Shown in pieces: positions 1 through 5,972 of a DNA stretch of 31,265 nucleotides. The notes below the pieces were generated by a model. It did no database searches. It was not told the DNA's origin and saw only the letters and a program-made list of their open reading frames with translations. Location: IMG/VR virus record IMGVR_UViG_3300048553_000062, positions 1 through 31,265 of that record; one strand, written 5' to 3'. Position numbers and translations under genes: made by a program. The DNA comes from a virus. Numbering within the stretch: the stretch's first letter is position 1; the number at the start of each line of letters is the position of its first letter.

Positions 1-2
1 AT

Positions 3-452
3 CACGCTTCTCTTGACGAGACTCGCAAGCGACTCGATTCAATGAACTCCAAACAAGGTGACTTGACAAGGGTGGTATACTGGTTTTCGGGTGAGGGAAA
101 CGCCCTCGCCAGAGAGAGAGCAAAATTGTTGGAAACGACACCGACTCGGGTCGCCGGTTACGGCAACGACACCGAGTGGGAACTTGACCAAAATGATTCA
201 ACTTCACGAACGAAGCTGAATGTTTACAGCCCACTGGTATTCATTGAATTGTGGCACGCTAACCACTCGGGCCGCATACCCAAGATCGGGGTGGACGGTT
301 TACCGATGGATGTCGAAGCGGTGCTCCATGTCATTGACGCTTTGAACTTCGGTCATAGTGATGAATGGATCGTTGATTCCGTAGCTAACGGCTTGGGGTT
401 CCGATGCACACCGGGCCAAGTTGCGGAGATACGTTCTTGGTCCCGTAACTAA
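3..452 (+). CDS. Hypothetical protein, 5'-truncated by the window edge
   Basis: I do not recognise this protein. The frame is open from the window edge, and the 13 codons before the first ATG (42) contain no stop and read like coding sequence. No Shine-Dalgarno precedes ATG 42, so the true start is probably upstream and this is a C-terminal fragment of at least 149 residues; if ATG 42 is used the product is 136 aa. The C-terminal third is predicted helical, and its last 30 residues (around 'GLGFRCTPGQVAEIRSW') are loosely reminiscent of a helix-turn-helix, which is weak evidence. A strong hairpin terminator follows 14 bases after the stop, so this is the last gene of its transcript. Confidence 0.6.
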   Translation, partial: HASLDETRKRLDSMNSKQGDLTRVVYWFSGEGNALARERAKLLETTPTRVAGYGNDTEWELDQNDSTSRTKLNVYSPLVFIELWHANHSGRIPKIGVDGLPMDVEAVLHVIDALNFGHSDEWIVDSVANGLGFRCTPGQVAEIRSWSRN

Positions 453-465
453 ACCACCCGACAGA

Positions 466-499
466 GGACCCCCCCGGCTCAGGCTGGGGGGGGTTCTCG
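466..499 (+). terminator. GC-rich intrinsic terminator
   Basis: A hairpin of A plus seven C (468-475) pairs with seven G plus T (487-494) around a loop of about 11 nt, followed by a T-rich stretch (494-507). It lies between the stop at 452 and the next gene at 519, as expected for a rho-independent terminator of the first gene. It is one of several poly-C/poly-G hairpins in the window. Confidence 0.75.
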
Positions 500-518
500 T
501 ATTTTTGGGAAAGAGTAT

Positions 519-1307
519 TTGTGGAATGTCACACAAGCTGGTAGCGTGTATTACATGAGAGAGAACCAGCCCGAAACCGGGCCCTTTGACATCGAACGAG
601 AAGATGTAAAACAACTCGGCATATTCATAGCCACCACCGGCTTAGCGTTGTTGGTCAATGCAGAAGACACGCTAACGGCGTGCCAGATGCTAGCGGCCTC
701 ACGCCCACACGAATACGGGGGTAGCGGCCCGGTGGACGTAGTGCAGCTTCTACCAGAGTCTGAAGGTATGACATGGTTGCCCGAAGACGAATTTGAAATG
801 ATGTGCGACCAACAAGGGCTAACCGAAGAAGAACGCCCGACCAACTACCGCCTCGGTCTAGATATGTGGATAGATGACGAAGGGCTGATATTAGACAAGC
901 ACTACAACCCTTTTGCTTCCTTGCTATCCGGTCAAGATATCTACGGGGACGTAATCATCTGGGGATGCCGTCAAGGCGAAACCGTTTGCATTCCCTTCCA
1001 AGCTTTCGACCAACTTTGTACCGCTGAATGGATGACCGATGGCCAAGCCGATAACCCGTTCATCTTGCGCCACCCCATAAGCGGATGGTGGACACTTGAA
1101 GAAGCTCGGATCGTTGTCGATTCATTGAATGAAATGGGCCGAATTGAAATGTCCCCTGACATCATGGATGAGTTTGAAAGCGAAGAAGAAGCCTCGAAAG
1201 TAATAGGGGAACAACACCGCCGCAATAATGCGGCTCGGATGTTCGCCACTGTTGGGTTTGAGGCCAGCGAGTACGGCGACCTGATGAAAGCAGCCCAAGC
1301 GCTCTAA
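519..1307 (+). CDS. Hypothetical acidic protein, possible N-terminal GYF-like segment
   Basis: This 262-aa acidic protein belongs to no family I can name. Residues 10-24 ('VYYMRENQPETGPFD') resemble the start of GYF_2-type adaptor domains, which run aromatic-Tyr, a turn, then Gly-Pro-Phe; this is only a pattern resemblance. The C-terminal 90 residues are helical and charged. The start is uncertain: TTG 519 is the longest option, GTG 546 and ATG 555 are alternatives, and none has a convincing Shine-Dalgarno. Starting at 519 or 546 keeps the GYF-like strand intact. The gene is a single-gene unit bracketed by hairpin terminators at 466-499 and 1320-1349. Confidence 0.7.
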   Translation: MWNVTQAGSVYYMRENQPETGPFDIEREDVKQLGIFIATTGLALLVNAEDTLTACQMLAASRPHEYGGSGPVDVVQLLPESEGMTWLPEDEFEMMCDQQGLTEEERPTNYRLGLDMWIDDEGLILDKHYNPFASLLSGQDIYGDVIIWGCRQGETVCIPFQAFDQLCTAEWMTDGQADNPFILRHPISGWWTLEEARIVVDSLNEMGRIEMSPDIMDEFESEEEASKVIGEQHRRNNAARMFATVGFEASEYGDLMKAAQAL

Positions 1308-1319
1308 TGCTTGCGTCGG

Positions 1320-1349
1320 CCCCCCGGTCGGCTGATTACTTCCGGGGGG
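1320..1349 (+). terminator. GC-rich hairpin terminator
   Basis: A perfect 8-bp stem, CCCCCCGG (1320-1327) with CCGGGGGG (1342-1349), has a 14-nt loop and begins 12 bases after the stop at 1307. The following sequence has only two T residues, so termination may be inefficient or factor-dependent. It closely resembles the hairpin at 466-499. Confidence 0.6.
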
Positions 1350-1393
1350 TTGCCGAAACCATTAGGGGTTTCAATGAATGAACAGGAAAGAAA

Positions 1394-1585
1394 ATGAAAT
1401 ACGACGTAGACGTACAACTAACCGGCGAAGACGGCAACGCCTTCGCAATCATGGGAGCGGTAACCCGTGCCCTACGGCAAGCAGGCGCTACCCATGAGGA
1501 GATAGCTAAATACACAACCGAAGCCATGAGCGGCGATTACAACAACTTGCTCCGAGTTTCAATGGAATGGGTGAATGTCGAATGA
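1394..1585 (+). CDS. Small conserved phage-type protein
   Basis: This 63-aa soluble protein has the pattern 'LTGEDGNAFAIMGAV' near the N-terminus and 'GDYNNLL..SMEWV' at the C-terminus. Small proteins with this arrangement (Leu-Thr-Gly-x-Asp-Gly-Asn-Ala-Phe followed by a Gly-Asp-Tyr ... Trp-Val tail) recur in phages and bacteria, but I know of no established function. ATG 1394 has a good ribosome site (AGGAAAG, 1383-1389). The stop overlaps the next gene's ATG as ATGA (1582-1585), indicating translational coupling. A copy of the TTCAWTGAA word lies in its leader at 1370-1378. Confidence 0.8.
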   Translation: MKYDVDVQLTGEDGNAFAIMGAVTRALRQAGATHEEIAKYTTEAMSGDYNNLLRVSMEWVNVE

Positions 1586-1716
1586 TGGATGTTCACATTT
1601 CCCCTGACCCTCCCGATGATTTCGATGACTGGGATGTCATTGAATGGTCTGACGAGGATGAAGCTGATCGACAGATCGACGAAATGAAAGAAGAAGGGAA
1701 CTGGCCGTGGTGGTAA
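1582..1716 (+). CDS. 44-aa highly acidic peptide
   Basis: This short ORF starts at an ATG overlapping the previous stop (ATGA, 1582-1585) and ends at TAA 1714-1716. The product is strikingly acidic, with many Asp/Glu between residues 9 and 38, and ends in Trp-Pro-Trp-Trp. Its downstream end overlaps the GTG start of the next gene by 10 nt. The tight coupling on both sides and the consistent composition support a real gene. Small acidic phage peptides sometimes act as DNA mimics, but nothing here demonstrates that. Confidence 0.6.
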   Translation: MMDVHISPDPPDDFDDWDVIEWSDEDEADRQIDEMKEEGNWPWW

Positions 1717-1901
1717 ATAAGTTATTGAACTTGATCGGGTGGCGTTTACTTCCCGATTTCAATGAAACCTACCGATGGAGGCGAGTGTTTGTGTTCTCGG
1801 TTATTTGTTTACTCGTTGCCGTAACTCATTCACTTGTGACCGGAAGGTTCTGGGATGTTCACGAGTACTATTGGGGGACTCGCCCCGGTTGGGCTTGGTA
1901 A
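1707..1901 (+). CDS. Small single-pass membrane protein
   Basis: This 64-aa product starts at GTG 1707 inside the end of the acidic-peptide gene. It has a basic segment around residues 22-26 (Tyr-Arg-Trp-Arg-Arg), followed by one hydrophobic helix at about residues 27-44 ('VFVFSVICLLVAVTHSLV'). The aromatic tail is rich in Trp/Tyr. By the positive-inside rule the N-terminus would be cytoplasmic. It lies directly before a WhiB-like gene. Function is unknown; a role in superinfection exclusion or host membrane takeover is only a guess. Confidence 0.6.
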   Translation: MVVNKLLNLIGWRLLPDFNETYRWRRVFVFSVICLLVAVTHSLVTGRFWDVHEYYWGTRPGWAW

Positions 1902-1905
1902 TTCA

Positions 1906-2181
1906 ATGGACGAACATATTTGGAGAGATCAAGCAGCCTGCAAAGGAATGGAAGCTGAGGAGTTTTTCCCAGCGAGGGGAACTTACTCAACCCAAACTCT
2001 TGCGATGAGAGCTTGTGCTTCTTGCGAAGTAAAGGAACCGTGCCTCGAATTTGCATTGAAATTCAATGAGCCCGGTGTGTGGGGAGGGACTTCCTCCCGG
2101 CAACGCAGGCAAATACGAAAAGAACGGCGAGCAGAAAGAATAGAAAATGGGAAGAACAAAAGACTCATTGAACTTAAATGA
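1906..2181 (+). CDS. WhiB-like (Wbl) Fe-S transcription factor
   Basis: Wbl proteins bind a [4Fe-4S] cluster and act with the host primary sigma factor; phage copies such as WhiBTM4 can interfere with host WhiB function. From ATG 1906 the 91-aa product has all four cluster cysteines: Cys12, then Cys37-x2-Cys40-x5-Cys46. It also has the 'EEFFP' segment (residues 18-22), the diagnostic turn Gly-Val-Trp-Gly-Gly (57-61) and a basic Arg/Lys-rich C-terminus suited to DNA contact. The same frame is open to ATG 1855, which has a GGAAGG site at about 1842, but that start would overlap the upstream gene by 47 nt and add a tail atypical of the family. ATG 1906 sits inside a TTCAATG word. Confidence 0.9.
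   Translation: MDEHIWRDQAACKGMEAEEFFPARGTYSTQTLAMRACASCEVKEPCLEFALKFNEPGVWGGTSSRQRRQIRKERRAERIENGKNKRLIELK
2054..2068. repeat. 15-bp palindrome CATTGAA-A-TTCAATG inside the wbl gene
   Basis: A perfect inverted repeat of the phage-wide word, CATTGAA / TTCAATG around a single central A, lies within the first WhiB-like gene. It encodes Leu-Lys-Phe-Asn just before the Gly-Val-Trp-Gly-Gly turn, so part of it may be constrained by protein sequence. Confidence 0.6.
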
Positions 2182-2314
2182 CCCGGACGCTTTTACTGCT
2201 GAAGGAATTATCCGGGCGAGAGGCGGCGACAAGAATCAATTGAAACGATTGAAAAAGCGACGCAAGTACGATGGTCGTGAGTTGTTCCCTGAACGGCGTC
2301 CGCCTATAGAGTGA
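2147..2314 (+). CDS. Small basic hypothetical protein
   Basis: A 55-aa ORF starts at ATG 2147 within the end of the WhiB-like gene (35-nt overlap, different frame) and stops 21 bases before a strong terminator. The product has an Asp-rich N-terminal part and a very basic centre ('QLKRLKKRRKYDGR', about residues 31-44), which suggests nucleic-acid binding. The ribosome site is weak. Its position exactly between the Wbl gene and the terminator supports it as the last gene of this operon, but the length makes the call uncertain. Confidence 0.5.
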   Translation: MGRTKDSLNLNDPDAFTAEGIIRARGGDKNQLKRLKKRRKYDGRELFPERRPPIE

Positions 2315-2335
2315 CGAGACTCGCGACTCATTTCG

Positions 2336-2377
2336 CAGCCCCCTGACTGGTCGGTTAGTCGGGGGGCTGTTTCTTTT
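2336..2377 (+). terminator. Strong rho-independent terminator
   Basis: A 13-bp stem, CAGCCCCCTGACT (2336-2348) with AGTCGGGGGGCTG (2357-2369) and one G-T wobble, has an 8-nt loop and is followed at once by a T-rich run (2370-2377). It ends the left-hand accessory operon, immediately upstream of the promoter for the replication operon. Confidence 0.9.
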
Positions 2378-2405
2378 GTTACAGTTTAATGACGTAACAC
2401 ATAAT
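2376..2405 (+). promoter_or_regulatory. Putative sigma-70-type promoter of the replication operon
   Basis: TTGTTA (2376-2381) and CATAAT (2400-2405) are separated by 18 bp, close to the -35/-10 consensus, between the terminator at 2336-2377 and the first gene of a long operon. A start point near 2412 would leave a very short leader. The operator-like inverted repeat GTAACACAT (2394-2402) overlaps the -10 element. Confidence 0.55.
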
Positions 2406-2438
2406 GTGGGACGAAATGTATTACCATGTGTTACATGG
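2394..2438. promoter_or_regulatory. Inverted-repeat operator overlapping promoter and start codon
   Basis: GTAACACAT (2394-2402) and ATGTGTTAC (2426-2434) are perfect 9-bp inverted copies 23 nt apart. The right arm also sits in a local palindrome CCATGT-gtt-ACATGG (2424-2438), and another GTTAC arm lies at 2379-2383. The repeats cover the -10 element and the first codons of the 188-aa gene. This is a typical layout for repressor binding or for hairpin control of translation. Confidence 0.55.
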
Positions 2439-2992
2439 ATGAAAAAAAGAAGGCACAACACCCATCAGTTAGAGCAAGGCTAATGGGGGCAGCCGACAAG
2501 GCAGCAGCCGACATTATTGCTCAACACACAGACAACTCCTTAACGGATGAAGCAATGGAGCAGGGCTTCCAACTAATAGAAGAAGGCTACTTGCCTAATC
2601 TTGATAGCGATTGTCGAAGATGTGGCGGCCCTATCAACCCAGCCCAAGTGCTTAACGCATTGAGCCGACGAGATAACAAGACTTATGTTTGCTCTCCCTG
2701 TGGGATGAGCGAAGCATTTGAAGACTTTATTGTCGCAGGTGATTGGGAGCAGCACGGAGTACGGACGGCACGCCAAGCATGGGTGCGTCCCACTAACGCA
2801 ATGCTGATTGAGCAAATGATTATCGAGCGAGGAATGCACTACGACGTAGACCCTGAAGGCCAAGTCATTATCTTCACCAGCTACACCGACAGAGGAGACG
2901 ATGAACAGCACGACTTTGTTCCGATCATGGACACCACCCCTTTTGAAGATTGGGTTGGAGGTATCCACGAAGCATTAGGACTGGAGGACTAA
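2426..2992 (+). CDS. Zinc-finger hypothetical protein, first gene of replication operon
   Basis: This 188-aa protein has a four-cysteine zinc-binding module: Cys-Arg-Arg-Cys at about residues 63-66 and Cys-Ser-Pro-Cys at about 89-92, 22 residues apart. A helical N-terminus precedes it and an acidic C-terminal part follows. No enzymatic motif is visible. As the first gene behind the 2376-2438 promoter/operator it could be an early regulator, but this is inference from position. ATG 2426 and ATG 2435 are both possible starts; neither has a Shine-Dalgarno, and ATG 2426 lies inside the inverted repeat. The stop overlaps the next ATG (TAATG, 2990-2994). Confidence 0.75.
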   Translation: MCYMDEKKKAQHPSVRARLMGAADKAAADIIAQHTDNSLTDEAMEQGFQLIEEGYLPNLDSDCRRCGGPINPAQVLNALSRRDNKTYVCSPCGMSEAFEDFIVAGDWEQHGVRTARQAWVRPTNAMLIEQMIIERGMHYDVDPEGQVIIFTSYTDRGDDEQHDFVPIMDTTPFEDWVGGIHEALGLED

Positions 2993-3309
2993 TGGCAATC
3001 CACGCGCACGGACGCACTAAAGAATCAACTCATTCAACCCTGATGCGTGACAGGTACGACCACATAAACGTGGACGAACTCGTACCCGGCACCCTCGCTG
3101 ACGTATTCATTGAACCAATCGATCCCGAAACAGACCTCGGTAGATCTGGTGCAACCTTTAGAATTTCAATGATGAGCATTGAAGGCCCACGTTTCGGGCT
3201 GTCTCTTTGCGAAACAAGCGCCCGACGATTAGCTGAAACTTTGCATGGCTTTTTGTATAGCGCACCCATTGAAACAACTGAGGATACTTACGAGCCGCAG
3301 GATGCATAG
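2992..3309 (+). CDS. Hypothetical protein
   Basis: The product of 105 aa is not recognised. It starts at ATG 2992 overlapping the upstream TAA, with a clear ribosome site (GGAGG, 2983-2987); the longer frame from 2950 runs inside the upstream gene and lacks that signal. A basic N-terminus ('HAHGRTKES') is followed by an alternating-strand region and a C-terminal helix ('ARRLAETLHGFLY'). The 3' end overlaps the next gene by 8 nt, directly upstream of the Cas4-like nuclease. It may be a small accessory factor of the recombination module. Confidence 0.75.
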   Translation: MAIHAHGRTKESTHSTLMRDRYDHINVDELVPGTLADVFIEPIDPETDLGRSGATFRISMMSIEGPRFGLSLCETSARRLAETLHGFLYSAPIETTEDTYEPQDA

Positions 3310-4141
3310 CAGCCGCACAGCGGACGCATACAGAAAATACTTACGAGACCAGCGAGAAGCTGAAGGCCCCCGTGAAACCGCTCACGGAACATTGGGTCGA
3401 GGTTCAATGGCTGGTTCCTGCTCACGCAAAATTGGTTTGGAAATGCTTGGCGATGTAGCTGAGACTGAACCCATTGAAGACAACACGCTGGTTGCTTTTC
3501 ATACTGGTAGCCACCTCCACGATTTATTGCAGCAAGCAATGATCCTGCAATGGGGGATGCAAGTCGAAGTTGAATGCGATCTACGCCCATTGGGATACGA
3601 CATCTCTGGTCACGCCGACGGCGTTTATGGGGACATTGCTAACGGAGGCATTGAAACTGTTTGCTGGGAATTGAAAACTAAAACGGCATTCGGTTTTAAT
3701 CTTGCACGCAAGTCGTTCGAGCCCGAAGTCCACGAAGTAGCGCAAGCTGCCATGTATGCGTGGGCATTGGAATGCGATGCCGTGCATCTCGTGTATCTCG
3801 CTAAAGATTCACAGTACGGACGTAACCCTATTCGTGCCGGAGAGACAGTTGAATGGATACTCCCTATGGACCAGCCTGTCCCCGGTGATGGGCGTACCCC
3901 TAGACAAATAGCTGGGGCGGAAGCAACACGCATCAACGCCATAGCTTCTGAAGTTCGAGACGAACTATTACCTGAACGGTTCATACCTGAACACGGTTCA
4001 GTTGGTTCTGTCCCGTCACCTAATAGTAGGGACGGACATTGGCGATGCCGTTACTGCAATTTCAATTCATTGTGTAGCACATTGCCTGCACACCAAATAC
4101 CCTTAGATTCCATACTTGTACCAAGGAGAGAGAATGGATAA
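3302..4141 (+). CDS. Cas4/RecB-like PD-(D/E)XK exonuclease with Fe-S cluster
   Basis: This 279-aa nuclease of the RecB/AddB/Cas4 type would process DNA ends to give single strands for annealing. From ATG 3302 the motifs appear in family order: Cys40; a His motif ('GSHLHD', 69-74); the metal ligand in 'GHADG' (Asp106); Glu123-Leu-Lys125 (the (D/E)XK core); Gln148-x3-Tyr152; and a terminal Cys249-x2-Cys252-x5-Cys258. Cys40 plus the three terminal cysteines form the classic split [4Fe-4S] staple of Cas4 and AddB. No CRISPR array or cas1/cas2 is nearby, and the gene precedes a Rad52-like annealing protein and SSB, so recombination or replication is the likely role. The longer frame starting at 3245 overlaps the upstream gene by 65 nt and is less likely. 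Confidence 0.88.
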   Translation: MHSSRTADAYRKYLRDQREAEGPRETAHGTLGRGSMAGSCSRKIGLEMLGDVAETEPIEDNTLVAFHTGSHLHDLLQQAMILQWGMQVEVECDLRPLGYDISGHADGVYGDIANGGIETVCWELKTKTAFGFNLARKSFEPEVHEVAQAAMYAWALECDAVHLVYLAKDSQYGRNPIRAGETVEWILPMDQPVPGDGRTPRQIAGAEATRINAIASEVRDELLPERFIPEHGSVGSVPSPNSRDGHWRCRYCNFNSLCSTLPAHQIPLDSILVPRRENG

Positions 4142-4364
4142 ACCTGATAACAACGCACTGGCCCAATGGATTGTGCAAATGAATAACACTATGAAGCACA
4201 TAGAGACGTTTGGACAAACCGCAGTTGAGTCAATCGAACAAGTGGCTGTGGTCCTTCGCGACCATGAGAGCCGCATACACGCACTGGAAAAGTCTTTGTC
4301 TGGGTTAGTGGATGAAGGCAAAGAACTAATGGGCGCAATCGAGGAGTACATCAAACGACAATGA
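4134..4364 (+). CDS. Small coiled-coil protein
   Basis: From ATG 4134, behind AAGGAG (4123-4128), this encodes 76 aa of almost entirely helical sequence with heptad-like hydrophobic spacing over residues 12-74 (around 'SIEQVAVVLRDHESRIHALE'). It has no catalytic motif. It overlaps the nuclease gene by 8 nt and the annealase gene by 4 nt (ATGA), so it is translated within the recombination module. It may oligomerise or bridge its neighbours, but this is inference. Confidence 0.75.
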   Translation: MDKPDNNALAQWIVQMNNTMKHIETFGQTAVESIEQVAVVLRDHESRIHALEKSLSGLVDEGKELMGAIEEYIKRQ

Positions 4365-4795
4365 GCGACTTACTTAAACTATCCAAACCATTCCAACCAC
4401 AGTTCATTGAAGAAAAGCCGGGCAGTTTCAAAGCTTCTTATGTTCCTCACGCCACAGTCGTAGAACATTTACTTGGGATACTCGGCCCATTCAATCAAGA
4501 AGTCAAAGAGATAATCCGCAACCATGAAGGTCAAGTCGAAGGAGCTATCGTTCGGTTTACTTTCACCATTGACGGTGAAGTTGTGGTCATTGAAGAAGCT
4601 GGTGCGGTTGAGCGCAAAGCTCCAAACGCAGGCGAAGCAATGAAAGACTGCATAAGTGACGCAGTTAAACGTGCAGCTTCGCGCATAGGTCTTGGGACTC
4701 ACTTGTGGTCCGGGGAAAAATACATTCTTCACAGCGTGCTAAGTAAGCGTGAAGAACCTGCCATTGAAAAGGAGGAAGAATCCAATGAGCAGTAA
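4361..4795 (+). CDS. Rad52/Sak-type single-strand annealing protein
   Basis: Single-strand annealing proteins pair complementary strands during phage recombination and pair with an exonuclease and SSB, exactly the neighbours seen here. The product is 144 aa. Its most telling segment is residues 91-116: Gly-Glu-Ala-Met-Lys-Asp, then 'SDAVKRAASRIGLGTHLW'. This is the signature helix and turn of the Rad52/Sak and ERF families, in which a Lys-Arg-Ala helix is followed by a Gly-Leu-Gly turn and an aromatic. The N-terminal beta-rich part fits the annealing core. The acidic C-terminal tail (residues 130-144) could contact SSB. Assignment to Rad52/Sak rather than ERF is tentative. The start is coupled by an ATGA overlap at 4361-4364. 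Confidence 0.78.
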   Translation: MSDLLKLSKPFQPQFIEEKPGSFKASYVPHATVVEHLLGILGPFNQEVKEIIRNHEGQVEGAIVRFTFTIDGEVVVIEEAGAVERKAPNAGEAMKDCISDAVKRAASRIGLGTHLWSGEKYILHSVLSKREEPAIEKEEESNEQ

Positions 4796-5198
4796 CATAA
4801 CAATGGTGGGCCGACTAACAGCGCCCCCAGAACTACGCTTTGCTAAAAGCGGTACACCTTGGGCAACATTCAGTATTGCTGTTACCCGAGGACGAGATGA
4901 CGATAAAGAAACATCTTTCTTTGATTGCAAATGTTTCGGAGCGTTAGCAGAGAACATTTCGGAGATCCCTAAAGGGACGAGAGTCATTAGCGACGGTTAT
5001 CTTGTCCAAGAAAAATGGGAAACTAAAGACGGACAGAAAAGATCCAAAGCTGTCTTTATGGTCAATGATGCCGGACCTTCAATACGGTTTGAGCCGATTG
5101 TCAGCGATGGCCCTGCCGCCAAACGCACAGACAAACAAGCAGTTGAAACTGTGCAAGAAGCTTTCGACACTGAGCCCCCTGAGGAAGAACCGTTCTAG
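4785..5198 (+). CDS. ssb: Single-stranded DNA-binding protein
   Basis: This 137-aa SSB coats single-stranded DNA and recruits partners through its acidic tip. It opens with the typical OB-fold start ('MSSNITMVGRLTAPPELRF'), followed by a strand pattern like bacterial SSB ('WATFSIAVTRG', 'TSFFDCKCFG', 'GTRVISDGYLVQEKW'). It ends in Pro-Pro-Glu-Glu-Glu-Pro-Phe, the conserved acidic tail with terminal Pro-Phe. ATG 4785 has a strong ribosome site (AAAAGGAGG, 4767-4774-region) and is preferred to the upstream in-frame codon at 4749. It overlaps the annealase gene by 11 nt. Confidence 0.93.
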   Translation: MSSNITMVGRLTAPPELRFAKSGTPWATFSIAVTRGRDDDKETSFFDCKCFGALAENISEIPKGTRVISDGYLVQEKWETKDGQKRSKAVFMVNDAGPSIRFEPIVSDGPAAKRTDKQAVETVQEAFDTEPPEEEPF

Positions 5199-5200
5199 TG

Positions 5201-5353
5201 ATGGCTACCGAAAAGACAAACGACCGGCATCTTTCGATACGCCTATCGTCTATAGATGATGAGTGGCTTACTGCTTTTGCTGGCTTGCAAGGCACAAGTA
5301 AGAGCCGGATTATCCGCGAAGGAATAAAACTTTTGCGAGAAAGATACACATGA
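5201..5353 (+). CDS. Ribbon-helix-helix DNA-binding protein
   Basis: A 50-aa ORF two bases after the ssb stop. The sequence fits an Arc/CopG-type ribbon-helix-helix: a short strand 'HLSIRLSS' (residues 10-17), helix 'DDEWLTAFAGLQG' (19-31), then 'SKSRIIREGIKLLRERY' (33-49) with the Ser/Arg start of the second helix. Such proteins dimerise and bind short palindromic operators in the major groove. ATGA overlap (5350-5353) couples it to a second protein with the same apparent fold. The ribosome site is not obvious, so coupling to ssb translation is likely. Confidence 0.7.
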   Translation: MATEKTNDRHLSIRLSSIDDEWLTAFAGLQGTSKSRIIREGIKLLRERYT

Positions 5354-5646
5354 TCGGCAGAGGAGGGGGTCAGCTATATGCGGCTCCCTCCTCATGCCCT
5401 ATTATTAATGTCATGGAAGAAGAAGACGGTGTAGCTATAGCCGCAGACGTAGAAATGGTTTCTGTGGGATTACACGCAGATCTTTTACTTCGGCTTGATT
5501 GCTATTGCGATGCAATGAAACATCATCCAGCTACGCCTAACGAGATACACCAGATTCCTTTCTGGGCATTTCGTAGCAACGTCATTCAAGCAGCCGTTGG
5601 GTTCTTCCTTGACGATCCAGAACTACCACTATTTGAATCGGACTAA
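5350..5646 (+). CDS. Second ribbon-helix-helix-like protein
   Basis: This 98-aa protein contains 'VSVGLHADLLLRLDCYCDAM' (about residues 37-56) followed, after an insert, by 'RSNVIQAAVGFFL' (about 75-87). That order (strand, helix, then Arg-Ser-start helix) matches a CopG-type ribbon-helix-helix with an enlarged inter-helix loop. The first 20 residues are low in structure, and Met22 (ATG 5413) is a possible alternative start. The ATGA overlap with the upstream RHH gene favours ATG 5350. Together the two genes form a tandem pair of candidate palindrome-binding regulators. The fold assignment is by pattern only. Confidence 0.62.
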   Translation: MIGRGGGQLYAAPSSCPIINVMEEEDGVAIAADVEMVSVGLHADLLLRLDCYCDAMKHHPATPNEIHQIPFWAFRSNVIQAAVGFFLDDPELPLFESD

Positions 5647-5972
5647 TGACAAAGAACAAGCAAAGGGGGACAGCTTTCGAGACTGCTGTTGCCCGGTTCC
5701 TACAAGAGAAAACAAAGTATTGGGTTGAGCGTCGGGCACTAGCTGGCTCGCTTGACAAGGGAGATCTCATTGGAATCCCTGACTGGTGTCTTGAATTGAA
5801 AGACCACAAGTCAATCAATCTTGCTGGGTTCATGGACGAAGCTGCAAAAGAATCCGAGAACGCTGGCACCAGATGGCACGCTGCCATCATTAAACGTCGC
5901 AACCGAAATGTTAAAGACGCTTATGTTGTTATGCCATTATGGATGTGGGCAGAGTTCATTGAGAGGGAGTAA
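5646..5972 (+). CDS. PD-(D/E)XK nuclease, Holliday-junction-resolvase-like
   Basis: This compact 108-aa nuclease has the core of archaeal Hjc-type resolvases and related phage nucleases: an N-terminal helix with Glu12 ('GTAFETAVARFL'), the metal-site Asp in 'DKGDLIGIPD' (Asp40, Asp46) and Glu50-Leu-Lys52 ('LELKDH'), followed by a helix and a strand. It would be expected to resolve branched recombination intermediates before packaging. Its place behind the Cas4-like nuclease, annealase and SSB fits that job. It overlaps the upstream stop (TAATG). A general VRR-NUC-like role is the main alternative. Confidence 0.78.
   Translation: MTKNKQRGTAFETAVARFLQEKTKYWVERRALAGSLDKGDLIGIPDWCLELKDHKSINLAGFMDEAAKESENAGTRWHAAIIKRRNRNVKDAYVVMPLWMWAEFIERE

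Noticed and set aside
14-2324. 13-bp direct repeat TGACGAGACTCGC at 14-26 and 2312-2324
   Set aside because: Several 13-bp exact repeats are expected by chance in 31 kb, and there is no matching context around the two copies.
3302-4141. Cas4-like gene as part of a CRISPR system
   Set aside because: No repeat-spacer array, cas1 or cas2 is seen anywhere in the window; neighbours are recombination genes, and phage Cas4-like nucleases are common without CRISPR.
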